Shown piece after piece: positions 22,659-29,920 of a stretch of DNA of 42,395 nt. The stretch is from a virus: positions 1-42,395 of the IMG/VR virus record IMGVR_UViG_3300038701_002472, one strand, 5' to 3'. Position 1 is the stretch's first letter, and each line of letters opens with the position of its first letter. The translations under genes were made by a program, and so were the position numbers. Under the pieces are notes generated by a model, which was given only the letters and a program-made list of their open reading frames with translations, was not told the DNA's origin and made no database searches.

Positions 22659-23872
22659 TGAATGAGGCACGGATGCTGAAGATTGTGGGGGGTGAGCCGG
22701 CGGCGTTTGATGCGCTGGCGTGGCGGCGCGGGTTGCGGGGCTCGGGCTTGTTAAAGGAGTTGACGCGGAGCGAGCTGGCGGTGTTGTGGTTTGCGTTTGA
22801 TTATGCGGACGGGTCGGGCGAGGTGGATCTGCCTCGGGAGTACCTGGCGGAGCAGTTGGGGATGAGCGTGAAGGCGGCGCGATCGGCGGTGGATCGGTTG
22901 GAAGGCGAGCGTGGGCTACTCGAGCATGTCGGGGCTTCGCCTCGGGCGTCGCGGGTGAAGCGGTATCGATTGGCGTGGCCGGGTGCTGTCCCGGCGGGCA
23001 TTGACGCTGATGGGCCTGCTTATAACTCGCGGGGGTCGGTGGGGGCTGGGGTGGGGGCCGCGGTTAGGGGGTCCGCGCCCGCTGAAGCGGGGCGGCCGGC
23101 GCCCGGACGTGGGGGTGGGTGTTTGGGTTCTGGAGGGGGAAGTGGGCTTCCCCCTAACAGGCGTGAGGGGGAAGTGGGCTTCCGGGTAGGGGGAAGTGGG
23201 CTTCCCGTTGAGGGGGAAGTGGGCTTCCCCCAAAGCAAGGAATTAAAGCAAAGACAATGCAGCAGCAAGGCAGGGGCGGGGACCGCGCCCGGCGAACCGG
23301 GGCGGCCGGGGTTGTTTGCGGGGCCGGCTGATTTTGCTGCTGCTGCTGCCAGGATTTTGGAATCCTGCGGGCTGTCGCGGAAGGTGGCTGCGGGTCTGGT
23401 GAGCCGGTACCGACCGACGCGGGCAGAAGCGCGGAACATCCGGGCGAACATGCGGGCCCGGATCCGCGGCGGTTTCGCGGTGCATAACCCGGCGGGCTGG
23501 GTGCGAGCGTGTCTGCAGCGGGGCGAGACGGCGGTGGAGCGTCGGCTGGAGTCGGAGCTGGCGGATCGTCGTGCGAAGCGGCGGAGACGGGCGGAGACGG
23601 CGAAGCGGGACCAGGCGGCGCGTCGGTCGGCGGAGGCGGCGGAGCGTGAGCAGGAGCGGCTGGCGGCGGCGGAGCGTGAGCTGGCGGGGATGAGCGCGGC
23701 GGCGGTGGCGGAGCTTCGGGCGGTGGTGACGGCGGGGCTGCTGCCTTTGGGGTTGAGTGAGTCGAAGGTGCGGGCGTGGATGGTGGAGGAGCTGGTGAAG
23801 CGTGGGCAGACCGCGCAGACCGCGCCCGCTGAAGCGGGGCGGCCGGGGGGAGAGGAGGGGCGTGATGTTTGA
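22658..23872 (+). CDS. Replication initiator-like protein with internal origin
   Basis: 404 aa, ATG in a TGATG overlap. Residues about 30-110 form a winged helix (TRSELAVLWFAFDYADGSGEVDLPREYLAEQLGMSVKAARSAVDRLEGERGLLEHVG), as in phage and plasmid initiators. The central low-complexity region (about 125-220) is encoded by four iterons and carries two element copies (SAPAEAGRPA, TAPGEPGRPG). The C-terminal third has a helical domain (AAGLVSRYRPTRAEARNIRANMRARIRGG...NPAGWVRACLQRG), a long basic coiled coil and a third element copy (TAPAEAGRPG). The architecture parallels lambda O: initiator with ori iterons inside the coding sequence. Confidence 0.75.
   Translation: MNEARMLKIVGGEPAAFDALAWRRGLRGSGLLKELTRSELAVLWFAFDYADGSGEVDLPREYLAEQLGMSVKAARSAVDRLEGERGLLEHVGASPRASRVKRYRLAWPGAVPAGIDADGPAYNSRGSVGAGVGAAVRGSAPAEAGRPAPGRGGGCLGSGGGSGLPPNRREGEVGFRVGGSGLPVEGEVGFPQSKELKQRQCSSKAGAGTAPGEPGRPGLFAGPADFAAAAARILESCGLSRKVAAGLVSRYRPTRAEARNIRANMRARIRGGFAVHNPAGWVRACLQRGETAVERRLESELADRRAKRRRRAETAKRDQAARRSAEAAEREQERLAAAERELAGMSAAAVAELRAVVTAGLLPLGLSESKVRAWMVEELVKRGQTAQTAPAEAGRPGGEEGRDV
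23073..23097 (+). repeat. Dispersed palindromic element, copy 13
   Basis: In frame in the initiator linker (SAPAEAGRPA). Confidence 0.93.
23135..23228 (+). repeat. Four iterons: candidate replication origin
   Basis: Four exact copies of GGGGGAAGTGGGCTTCC at 23135-23151, 23167-23183, 23189-23205 and 23212-23228 (start spacing 32, 22, 23). Each is itself a GGAAG/CTTCC palindrome. They lie inside the initiator gene. Confidence 0.85.
23229..23270 (+). other. A-rich stretch beside the iterons
   Basis: Locally A-rich (CAAAGCAAGGAATTAAAGC and following), the lowest-GC stretch in this gene. Candidate DNA-unwinding element of the origin. Confidence 0.6.
23283..23307 (+). repeat. Dispersed palindromic element, copy 14
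   Basis: In frame as TAPGEPGRPG; stem CCCGGC/ACCGGG with one closing mismatch. Confidence 0.9.
23820..23844 (+). repeat. Dispersed palindromic element, copy 15
   Basis: In frame at the initiator C-terminus (TAPAEAGRPG), preceded by a partial CCGCGC copy and followed by a GGAGAGGAGGGG ribosome site. Confidence 0.92.
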
Positions 23873-23966
23873 TGAGGTGGTGTGGTGGGTGATGGGCGGC
23901 GCGTTCGTGTTGGGCGTGGCGGTGTCGGTTTGGGCTGATCGGAAGCGAGGTGATGGTGATGGGTGA
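23865..23966 (+). CDS. 33-residue single-span membrane protein
   Basis: ATG 23865 overlaps the initiator stop; strong GGAGAGGAGGGG just upstream. FDEVVWWVMGGAFVLGVAVSVWADRKRGDGDG is one hydrophobic span followed by a basic cytoplasmic tail. It is coupled to another single-span protein. Confidence 0.55.
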   Translation: MFDEVVWWVMGGAFVLGVAVSVWADRKRGDGDG

Positions 23967-24417
23967 TGTGATGTTTTGGGTGATGTTGATCGTTACTGCA
24001 GCGAACGCGATCGGGATTGGGTTTTCGGTGCGGACCTGGCGGGGGACGCGGCGGCTGTCGGATCGTAAGGCGATGGAGCGGGCGCGTGAGCTGATGCAGG
24101 CAGACCCGAAGATTTTGGAGCAGTTTGTGCGTGCGGTGGCAGAGCGCGATCGGAAGATTGATCGCGATCGAGCGGCGGCGATCGCGCGGCGGGATCAGGG
24201 TTTGAGTTTATTGCGGGAGAATCGGGCGAAGCTGGAGCGGATGTCGCGTGGTGAGCTTCAGTTGCCGGATGATTTATCGCTGGCGTGTGGGCTGGCGTGT
24301 TTTGTGATGGGGGAGCTGGTTATGTCCGAGGCGGATGCGGAGCTGCTGGGTGCGGCGTCGGAGGAGTCGGGGGCTGAAGCCCCATCGGCCGGGGAAGGCG
24401 GTGAGCGTGATGAGTGA
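23959..24417 (+). CDS. Single-span membrane protein with coiled coil
   Basis: 152 aa if ATG 23959 is used (23953 and GTG 23950 are also open). N-terminal span MFWVMLIVTAANAIGIGFSV, then a basic helix (RTWRGTRRLSDRKAMERARELMQ) and charged coiled coil to about residue 95, and an acidic tail with GAEAPSAGEGGERDE, which contains a relative of the dispersed hairpin. Role unknown; pairs with the preceding 33-aa span. Confidence 0.58.
   Translation: MGDVMFWVMLIVTAANAIGIGFSVRTWRGTRRLSDRKAMERARELMQADPKILEQFVRAVAERDRKIDRDRAAAIARRDQGLSLLRENRAKLERMSRGELQLPDDLSLACGLACFVMGELVMSEADAELLGAASEESGAEAPSAGEGGERDE
24370..24383. repeat. Related hairpin GGGGCT-GA-AGCCCC
   Basis: Same GCTGAAGC centre with a different compensated outer stem; downstream CGGCCGGGGAAGG resembles the element flank, and it too lies at a gene 3' end (encoding AEAP). 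Confidence 0.45.
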
Positions 24418-25123
24418 TGTGGTGGTGAAACGGGATCGGGTGGTGGCGGAGCGTGACGCGGCGGATCTTCGCGCGATGCTCGAGGGGACGTTTGAGCGGT
24501 GGGAGGTGGCCGGTTCGCTGCGGCGCGGGCATGCGGCGGTGGGGGATGTGGATCACGTGCTGATCCCGAAGATGATCGAGGTGCCCGGGCCGGGGCTGTT
24601 CGGTGGGCCGGTGGAGGTGAATGCGTGCTGGCGGGCGTTGGATCGGCTGGTGGAGGAGGGTGGCGGTTCCGCGCCCGCTGAAGCGGGGCGGCCGGGGGAT
24701 GAGGTGGAGGATGAGTTTGAAGGGGCGTGTGGGGACTGGTCGGTGGTGAAGGCGGTGCGAGAGACGAAGAACGGGCCTCGGACTTGCTGGGGTGAGAAGC
24801 ATCGGGCGGTGTGGTTCCGCGGGTGCGTGCATGAGTTGTATGTGGCAGAGCCTTCGACGTGGGGGAGTGTGATGCTGATTCGGACGGGCCCGGCGGAGTT
24901 CTCGCGGTGGATGGTGACGGAGCTGCGGCGGTACGGGTTCAAGCATGAGGGTGGGCGTGTGATTGATACGCGGAAGGTGAGCGAGGATGCGGTGGTGGCG
25001 GTGCCGGAGGAGGGGGTGTTGTTTGACCTGGTGGGGATTAAGTATCGGGAGCCGGCGGATCGTCGGTGTAAGTGGCCGGATAACCGGGATGCGATGGATG
25101 GGGATGTGGACCGCGCCCGCTGA
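24410..25123 (+). CDS. DNA polymerase beta-type nucleotidyltransferase
   Basis: 237 aa from ATG 24410 (coupled). FERWEVAGSLRRGHAAVGDVDHVLIPK (about 27-53) is the Pol-beta/PolX motif GSxRRG...GDxDhhV, in which the Asp residues bind metal. The later LFDLVGIKYREPADRRCKWPDNRDAM region fits the same superfamily. Element copy 16 (SAPAEAGRPG) lies in an acidic linker at about residues 87-96. The protein ends VDRAR-stop inside element copy 17, so its original C-terminus may be altered. The role could be repair or end-processing in replication. Confidence 0.78.
   Translation: MSDVVVKRDRVVAERDAADLRAMLEGTFERWEVAGSLRRGHAAVGDVDHVLIPKMIEVPGPGLFGGPVEVNACWRALDRLVEEGGGSAPAEAGRPGDEVEDEFEGACGDWSVVKAVRETKNGPRTCWGEKHRAVWFRGCVHELYVAEPSTWGSVMLIRTGPAEFSRWMVTELRRYGFKHEGGRVIDTRKVSEDAVVAVPEEGVLFDLVGIKYREPADRRCKWPDNRDAMDGDVDRAR
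24669..24693 (+). repeat. Dispersed palindromic element, copy 16
   Basis: In frame in the nucleotidyltransferase linker (SAPAEAGRPG). Confidence 0.93.
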
Positions 25124-25135
25124 AGCGGGGCGGCC
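25111..25135 (+). repeat. Dispersed palindromic element, copy 17
   Basis: Supplies the TGA stop of the nucleotidyltransferase (DRAR-stop). Confidence 0.92.
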
Positions 25136-25148
25136 GGGTGGGGGATCT

Positions 25149-25168
25149 GCGGGCCCGGGAAAACCCGG
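25149..25168. other. Hairpin CCCGGG-AAAA-CCCGGG
   Basis: Short palindrome between the nucleotidyltransferase and the ParB-like gene, without a T run. It is followed by GGTCTAGGCAC (25175-25185), an 11-mer that recurs at 39563-39573 upstream of another operon. Confidence 0.4.
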
Positions 25169-25279
25169 GGGGCGGGTCTAGGCACCGTTGGGCCGGGCCG
25201 GTAGGGTTTGGCCTGTTGCATAGAAGCGTGTGCTTTTATGTCGGGTTTTCTTAGGGTTTTGAATTGGAAGGATTTTGTG

Positions 25280-27145
25280 ATGAGCATGACGATGAGCGAA
25301 TTGGACCGGACGGCGTTGGATGATCAGGGCGTGCCGATGGTGCGGACGGGGCCGAGCGTGGGGAGCGCGGAGGAGCGGGCGATCGAGGTGGGTTTGATCC
25401 TGGCGGATCGGAACCATCGTCGGCCTCGGCCGGGGGACGCGGCGCGGCTGGCGTCGCTGGGGGAGTCGCTGCGTGAGCGGGGGATGCTGCAGGCGGTGGG
25501 CGTGGCGGTGCTGGTGGAGGGGATGAAGGGTTATGTGAAGGGGCAGGAGCGGTACCGGCTGCTGTTTGGGGCGCGGCGTCTGGAGGCGGCGCGGTCGCTG
25601 AAGTGGACGCATGTTCCGGCGCGGCTGTTTGCGGTCAGTAGTGATGCGGAGGTGGAGTCGCTGCGGGCGGTGGAGAATCTGCACCGCCAGGACATCAGCG
25701 CGATCGAGGAGGCGCAGGCGGTGAGTGATGTGATCGGGTTCTACCTGGAGCAGCACGGGGCGGTGAGTCGGGCGGATGCGATTCGGTTCTGTGCCGAGCA
25801 TACGGGTCAGACGGAGGATTGGGTGCGGAACCGGGATTACTTTGAGCGGTTGACGCCGAAGGTGCGTGCGGCGGCGTTGGAGGCGGAGGTGCCGGCGACG
25901 CATCTGCGGGAGCTGGCGACGGTGGGGAGTGAGACGGATCAGTGGCGGTTGCTGTTGGATGTGGTGGGTGTGTTTGCTCACCAGGCGGGCAAGTTGGAAT
26001 CGCTCGATCCGGCGGCGTGCAAGGATAAGTGGGTGCGTGATCAGCTCGAGGGGCTGCGTGAGGCGATCGACGCGGGGGCGGTGCGGTACATGCCGATTCG
26101 GGATCTGCGTAAGAGGGTGGCGGAGAGTCGGCGGAAGCTGCGGAGTGTGAAGTGGGATCTGTCGCTGGTGGTGCTGTCGGGTAAGGATGAGCTGCCGGCG
26201 TGTGATGGGTGTCCGAAGAACAGCGCGACCGAGCCGGGGCTGTTTGGTTTGGATGAGTCGCCGGCGGTGAAGGATGCGACGTGCGGGGATGCGGCGTGTT
26301 TTAAGGCGAAGGGCCAGGCGGCGGAGAAGGCGCGGGCGGCGCTTTTGAAGTCGTTTGCGAAGAAGAAGGCGGTGCCGAGCGCGGCGGATGTGAAGGTGAA
26401 GCTGGCGCTGGGTTCGGTGGCGCGGGCGGGTTTGGACGAGAAGAAGGCGGTGGGTTTTGTTCAGCGGGAGGTGAAGAAGCGGGTGGCTCCGGATTCGGTG
26501 AAGCATGCGAGCGGGTCGGGGGGCGGCGGGTACGGTGAGCGGAAGCTGACGAAGCATGAGGTGGCGCTGAATAAGTTTTGTGCCGCGTACAACGATTGGC
26601 TAGGCCAGGCGGCGGGTGCGATCTGGGGGGAGGCGTTGAAGAATCCCGCGGATATGGCGGCGCTGCTGATCTTTCAGCGGCTGGTGATCTTTGATGATTG
26701 GCGGATGCGTCAGGCGCTGCTGATGGAGACGCCGACGGGTCGGCAGTACGGGGATGAGCAGAAGGGGGTGCCGAAGGCGGCGGAGGCCGTGCCGAAGGAG
26801 CTGGAAAAGGCGTTGGCGTGCTTTGAGGTGAAGGATGCTTGGGCGCGGCTGGTGGAAATGGAGCTTGACCTGGAGGAGTGCGTGCAGCTGCAGGAGGTGC
26901 TGCACGTTGAGGTCGCCGAGCGGCTGGCGAAGGCGTTTGGGGCGGAGCTGCCGGTGATGCCTCGGTGGGAGGATTTTGATCCGGCGGCGAAGGTGACGGG
27001 GGCGGGGGAGGGTTCCGCGCCCGCTGAAGCGGGGCGGCCGGGGAAGAAGAAGGTGAGTAAGAAGAAGGTGGCGGTTAAGAAGGTGAGCAAGAAGAAGGGG
27101 CCGGCGCGGAAGCGGGTGAAGAAGGGTGAGGGGGTGACGTCGTGA
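25280..27145 (+). CDS. ParB/RepB/Spo0J-family protein
   Basis: 621 aa from ATG 25280 (GGAAGG upstream). N-terminal ParB fold: LASLGESLRERGMLQAVGVAVLVEG..YVKGQERYRLLFGARRLEAARSLKW, ARLFAVSSDAEVESLRAVENLHRQDISAIEEAQAV, then a HTH region. Middle CDGCPKNSATEPGLFGLD...CGDAACFKAK is a Cys cluster seen in phage/plasmid ParB-like proteins. Element copy 18 (SAPAEAGRPG) precedes a Lys-rich tail (KKKVSKKKVAVKKVSKKK). Roles may include DNA binding, partition of a plasmid prophage, or nuclease-like CTPase activity; no ParA is seen. Confidence 0.85.
   Translation: MSMTMSELDRTALDDQGVPMVRTGPSVGSAEERAIEVGLILADRNHRRPRPGDAARLASLGESLRERGMLQAVGVAVLVEGMKGYVKGQERYRLLFGARRLEAARSLKWTHVPARLFAVSSDAEVESLRAVENLHRQDISAIEEAQAVSDVIGFYLEQHGAVSRADAIRFCAEHTGQTEDWVRNRDYFERLTPKVRAAALEAEVPATHLRELATVGSETDQWRLLLDVVGVFAHQAGKLESLDPAACKDKWVRDQLEGLREAIDAGAVRYMPIRDLRKRVAESRRKLRSVKWDLSLVVLSGKDELPACDGCPKNSATEPGLFGLDESPAVKDATCGDAACFKAKGQAAEKARAALLKSFAKKKAVPSAADVKVKLALGSVARAGLDEKKAVGFVQREVKKRVAPDSVKHASGSGGGGYGERKLTKHEVALNKFCAAYNDWLGQAAGAIWGEALKNPADMAALLIFQRLVIFDDWRMRQALLMETPTGRQYGDEQKGVPKAAEAVPKELEKALACFEVKDAWARLVEMELDLEECVQLQEVLHVEVAERLAKAFGAELPVMPRWEDFDPAAKVTGAGEGSAPAEAGRPGKKKVSKKKVAVKKVSKKKGPARKRVKKGEGVTS
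27015..27039 (+). repeat. Dispersed palindromic element, copy 18
   Basis: In frame at the start of the ParB-like Lys-rich tail (SAPAEAGRPG). Confidence 0.93.
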
Positions 27146-27528
27146 GGGATTGGAAGCGATTGCATTGGCCGGGGTGGTACGAGCGGACGGGCTGGCTGAC
27201 GTGGCGGGTTCATATCGGGTCGATCGTTCCGTGGTGGCTTGGGCTGTTGCGGCCGGCTGATGCTATTGATCATTCTCGGGAGACGCTTTACACGGTGCGG
27301 GGCTTGAATGTGCCGGCGCGGTTGTGGCTTGGGGTGTGGTGTTGGATGCGGAGGCCCTGGCGGCGGCTGGATGGTTATTACCGGGAGACGTGGCTGGTGA
27401 TGCGGGTGCGTGAGTTGGAGGCGGAGCTGGAGCGGCGTGAGAGGATCTATGGGGAGATTGAGACGCTGTTGGGTCGTGATGAAGTTATGGAAGATTCTCC
27501 GCCTCGCGAGGGCGGGCGTGGGAGGTGA
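27142..27528 (+). CDS. Trp/Arg-rich hypothetical protein
   Basis: 128 aa, GTG start (GTGA overlap). The first 80 residues are rich in Trp and Arg (MRDWKRLHWPGWYERTGWLTWRVHIGSIVPWWLGLL), suggesting membrane-surface association, and the end is a short coiled coil (LVMRVRELEAELERRERIYGEIETLL). No known family. Confidence 0.58.
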   Translation: MRDWKRLHWPGWYERTGWLTWRVHIGSIVPWWLGLLRPADAIDHSRETLYTVRGLNVPARLWLGVWCWMRRPWRRLDGYYRETWLVMRVRELEAELERRERIYGEIETLLGRDEVMEDSPPREGGRGR

Positions 27529-27589
27529 GATTTTGTTTGTGTTCGTGGTTTTAGGGTTTTAGGTTAAAGGCATATAAGGCGGTGGTGAT

Positions 27590-29077
27590 ATGGCAGGGAA
27601 GCCGAAGGATAAGGGCGCGGTGGAACGGGTCGAGCTGGATCCCGAGCTGGTGGCGGGGCCTCGGGGTCTGCGTTGTCCGGTGTGTTCGGAGTCGCTGGTG
27701 CGGGAGGAGGTGGCGGGGGGTCCGCCTCGGGGCCGGCGGGTGCGGGTGAGCGGGGTGTATTGCGGGCACGTGGATCAGAAGGTGGATGTGCCGGAGGTTG
27801 GGCCGGCGGTGACGGTGGATGAGCTGGGGGCGGGTGATCCTTCGCGGCGGATCATGACGTCGGGGCCGGACGGTGAGCGGCGGGGGAAGCGGCCGCGGTG
27901 CAAGCGGAAGGGGTGTCTGTCGCTGGCGGCGGAGGCGGGGTATTGCGATCCGTGTTTGTCGCGGCGTCGGGTGTGGGCGTCGGCGCGGTTGGATCCGGAT
28001 GCGATGGAGGCGAAGTTGGATGCGGGGCGGGGGGTGAAGGGGAAGGCGGTGAAGAAGGGTCCGGGGGTGTCGGGGTCTGCGCCCGTGTGTGGTTCCGCGC
28101 CCGCTGAAGCGGGGCGGCCGGCCCCCGGAAGTTCGCGGCCGGTGGCGGTTTCTCGGGGGTGTCGGGTGGTGGGGTGTGGGGGTGAGCGGTCGAGTTCGCT
28201 GGGGCTTTGTGCGAAGCATTATCAGCGGTGGCGGGCGGTGGAGTCGGTGGCGGCAATGGATGATTGGCTGGCGGCGGATGGTCCGACCGCGACGGTTTGG
28301 GATCGGCTTATAAAAGCGAAAGCGGAAGGTGGCGGTGATGAGCAGGGATGCGACGGGCGGCGAGTTGAATCCGTTTCGGCCGGTGCCGAAGCCAACGGGC
28401 GGGAAGCGGGGGGATCGTCGGCGGGTGACGTATCCGGCGGCGAAGGTGAAGCCGAAGGTGCGGGGGGAGGTGGCGTTGGGTCCGGTGCCGGCGGAGCTGC
28501 ACCAGGTGCCGGCGGATGTTCGGGCGCGGGATCAGGTGTTGCTGTCGGGTCTGCTGGATCTGGTGTGCATGGATCCGGCGGACATGACGCCGGGGCAGTT
28601 GCGGCGGGCGCGGGGTCATGCGGGGCTGACGCTGGCGCAGGCGGCGAAGCTGCTGGGGGTGAGTCCGGCGGTGGTGATGAGTCTGGAGGCGGGGCGGGCG
28701 GAGCTGCCGGAGGCGGAGTGGGCGGAGCTGATGGCGAAGATGGGGGAGGTATACGGGTGCGAGAAGGCCGAGCGGCCGGTGATGCCCTGGGAGCGTTGAG
28801 GGGGTGGGGGAAGGAGATTCTGGCGATGTGTGAGGAGGGGGGAGCGTCGGGGGGGTCCGCGTTGGGGGGTTCCGCGCCCGCTGAAGCGGGGCGGCCGGGG
28901 TGTTGGGATCGGCCTCGGGTTGAGGTGCTGTCGGCGTTTACGGTGCCGGCGGGCGAGGTGGTTTTGGTGGTGGGCCGGACGGATCGGCAGTTGGTCGTGG
29001 GGACGGCGCAGGGGCTCCTGTTGTATGTGGTGGAGTTGGATGAGTTGGGGGTGGTGGGAAAGGGTGGGAGCTTATGA
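27590..29077 (+). CDS. Zinc-ribbon protein; reading frame lacks a stop before the next genes
   Basis: ATG 27590. Residues about 1-245 look genuine: LRCPVCSESLV, RPRCKRKGCLSLAAEAGYCDPC, CRVVGCGGERSSSLGLCAKHYQRWR are three Cys clusters, and element copy 19 (SAPAEAGRPA) is in frame. After about 28335 the frame becomes Gly/Ala-rich because it runs antiphase over the XRE gene (28338-28799), and then becomes sensible again as the next small gene (28826-29077). A TGA in another frame (28336-28338) precedes the XRE start, so a one-base frameshift near the 3' end of the zinc gene is likely. The 495-aa product is doubtful. Confidence 0.45.
   Translation: MAGKPKDKGAVERVELDPELVAGPRGLRCPVCSESLVREEVAGGPPRGRRVRVSGVYCGHVDQKVDVPEVGPAVTVDELGAGDPSRRIMTSGPDGERRGKRPRCKRKGCLSLAAEAGYCDPCLSRRRVWASARLDPDAMEAKLDAGRGVKGKAVKKGPGVSGSAPVCGSAPAEAGRPAPGSSRPVAVSRGCRVVGCGGERSSSLGLCAKHYQRWRAVESVAAMDDWLAADGPTATVWDRLIKAKAEGGGDEQGCDGRRVESVSAGAEANGREAGGSSAGDVSGGEGEAEGAGGGGVGSGAGGAAPGAGGCSGAGSGVAVGSAGSGVHGSGGHDAGAVAAGAGSCGADAGAGGEAAGGESGGGDESGGGAGGAAGGGVGGADGEDGGGIRVREGRAAGDALGALRGWGKEILAMCEEGGASGGSALGGSAPAEAGRPGCWDRPRVEVLSAFTVPAGEVVLVVGRTDRQLVVGTAQGLLLYVVELDELGVVGKGGSL
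28095..28119 (+). repeat. Dispersed palindromic element, copy 19
   Basis: In frame as SAPAEAGRPA, preceded by a partial GCGCCCG 18 nt upstream. Confidence 0.93.
28338..28799 (+). CDS. XRE-family HTH transcriptional regulator
   Basis: 153 aa from ATG 28338 (GGAAGG upstream; GTG 28329 possible). A basic N-terminal arm (NPFRPVPKPTGGKRGDRRRVTYPAAKVKPKV) is followed by the HTH MTPGQLRRARGHAGLTLAQAAKLLGVSPAVVMSLEAGRAELPEAEWAELMAKMGEVYG (about 90-145), the standard XRE/Cro-CI fold with a recognition helix in SPAVVMSLEAG. The helix domain is C-terminal, unlike CI. Candidate regulator of early transcription or lysogeny. Confidence 0.78.
   Translation: MSRDATGGELNPFRPVPKPTGGKRGDRRRVTYPAAKVKPKVRGEVALGPVPAELHQVPADVRARDQVLLSGLLDLVCMDPADMTPGQLRRARGHAGLTLAQAAKLLGVSPAVVMSLEAGRAELPEAEWAELMAKMGEVYGCEKAERPVMPWER
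28826..29077 (+). CDS. Small hypothetical protein with N-terminal element
   Basis: 83 aa from ATG 28826, AAGGAG 9 nt upstream. Element copy 20 gives SAPAEAGRPG at residues 16-25; the rest (VEVLSAFTVPAGEVVLVVGRTDRQLVVGTAQGLLLYVVELDELG) is a beta-rich unit. Same frame as the long zinc-protein ORF, but the ribosome site and the sequence character support an independent gene. Its stop overlaps the next ATG. Confidence 0.6.
   Translation: MCEEGGASGGSALGGSAPAEAGRPGCWDRPRVEVLSAFTVPAGEVVLVVGRTDRQLVVGTAQGLLLYVVELDELGVVGKGGSL
28872..28896 (+). repeat. Dispersed palindromic element, copy 20
   Basis: In frame as SAPAEAGRPG near an N-terminus. Confidence 0.92.
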
Positions 29078-29427
29078 AAAGTCTGAAGGATATCTGTGCG
29101 AATCCGCGGGTGAAGGTGCTGGAGAGCGGCGGAGACGGCGCGGCTTTGCATGTTCGGCTGCGTGACGGGGTGAGCGTGATCGCGATCGTTAGCACGGGCG
29201 GCGGGTGGGATCATGTGAGCGCCCGGGCTCATGCGGGGCGCATGATGACGCGGATCATGACGTGGGATGAGATGGAGCAGCTGAAGCGATTGATGTTCGA
29301 GGAGGATGAGACGGCGATGCAGCTGCACGTGCCGCCGGCCGAGCATGTGAATCGTAAGGCGGACGTGTTGCACTTGTGGCGGCCGCAGGGGGTTGAGATA
29401 CCGCGGCCGCCGGCGGATTTTGTTTGA
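29074..29427 (+). CDS. Phage protein of the WDHVS/RPP type
   Basis: 117 aa, ATGA overlap. GGGWDHVSARAHAGRMMTRIMTWDEMEQLKRLMFEEDETAMQLHVPPAEHVNRKADVLHLWRPQGVEIPRPP is a pattern I recognise as common in phage hypothetical proteins (WDHVS...TWDEM..K.L.F..E....QLH.P...VN....LHLWRP....PRPP, as in DUF7694). Function unknown. Followed by element copy 21. Confidence 0.72.
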   Translation: MKSLKDICANPRVKVLESGGDGAALHVRLRDGVSVIAIVSTGGGWDHVSARAHAGRMMTRIMTWDEMEQLKRLMFEEDETAMQLHVPPAEHVNRKADVLHLWRPQGVEIPRPPADFV

Positions 29428-29431
29428 GGTT

Positions 29432-29456
29432 CCGCGCCCGCTAAAGCGGGGAGGCC
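29432..29456 (+). repeat. Dispersed palindromic element, copy 21
   Basis: Intergenic, directly before the next start; loop AA and one G to A in the 3' flank. Confidence 0.9.
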
Positions 29457-29461
29457 GGGTG

Positions 29462-29920
29462 ATGGGAGGTCGTGTGGTGCAGGTGGTGGTGAAGCTTTGG
29501 ACGATGGAGACGGCGCAGGCGTCGCTGGTTTACGTTGGCCCGATCGCGGATGAGCTGCGGAAGGTGGCGCGGCGGGTGGAGTGTTTGGATCGTGACGTGG
29601 TGCGGGTGGAGGTGGGGTTGGATCGTCGGCGATCGACGGGGGCGCTGATGATGGATCGGCGGCGGCTGGTTCGGCGGCTGATGGACCTGGTGCGGGAGCT
29701 GCACGGGGCGGGGGTGCGGGTGGTGAGTCTGCGGAGCGGGCGGCTGGCGTGGTCGACCGGGGATCGGCTGGGGTCGGCGGGGTTGACGTGGTGTCCTGGG
29801 GAGTCGCACGTGCAGCCTTACGCGGTGGCGGGTGGGGTGGTTTGTGGGGCGGGTTCCGCGCCCGCTGAAGCGGGGCGGCCGGGGCGTGGGAGTGGCGGGG
29901 ATGAGAGGCGGCGGCGGTGA
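29462..29920 (+). CDS. Hypothetical protein with C-terminal element
   Basis: 152 aa from ATG 29462, right after element copy 21, whose GGTG end may serve as a ribosome site. Alternating strands and basic helices (VVQVVVKLWTMETAQASLVYVGPIADELRKVARRVECL) and GLTWCPGESHVQPYAVAGG. Ends with element copy 22 (SAPAEAGRPGRG). Overlaps the RuvC-like gene start. Function unknown. Confidence 0.58.
   Translation: MGGRVVQVVVKLWTMETAQASLVYVGPIADELRKVARRVECLDRDVVRVEVGLDRRRSTGALMMDRRRLVRRLMDLVRELHGAGVRVVSLRSGRLAWSTGDRLGSAGLTWCPGESHVQPYAVAGGVVCGAGSAPAEAGRPGRGSGGDERRRR
29856..29880 (+). repeat. Dispersed palindromic element, copy 22
   Basis: In frame as SAPAEAGRPGRG near a C-terminus. Confidence 0.93.
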
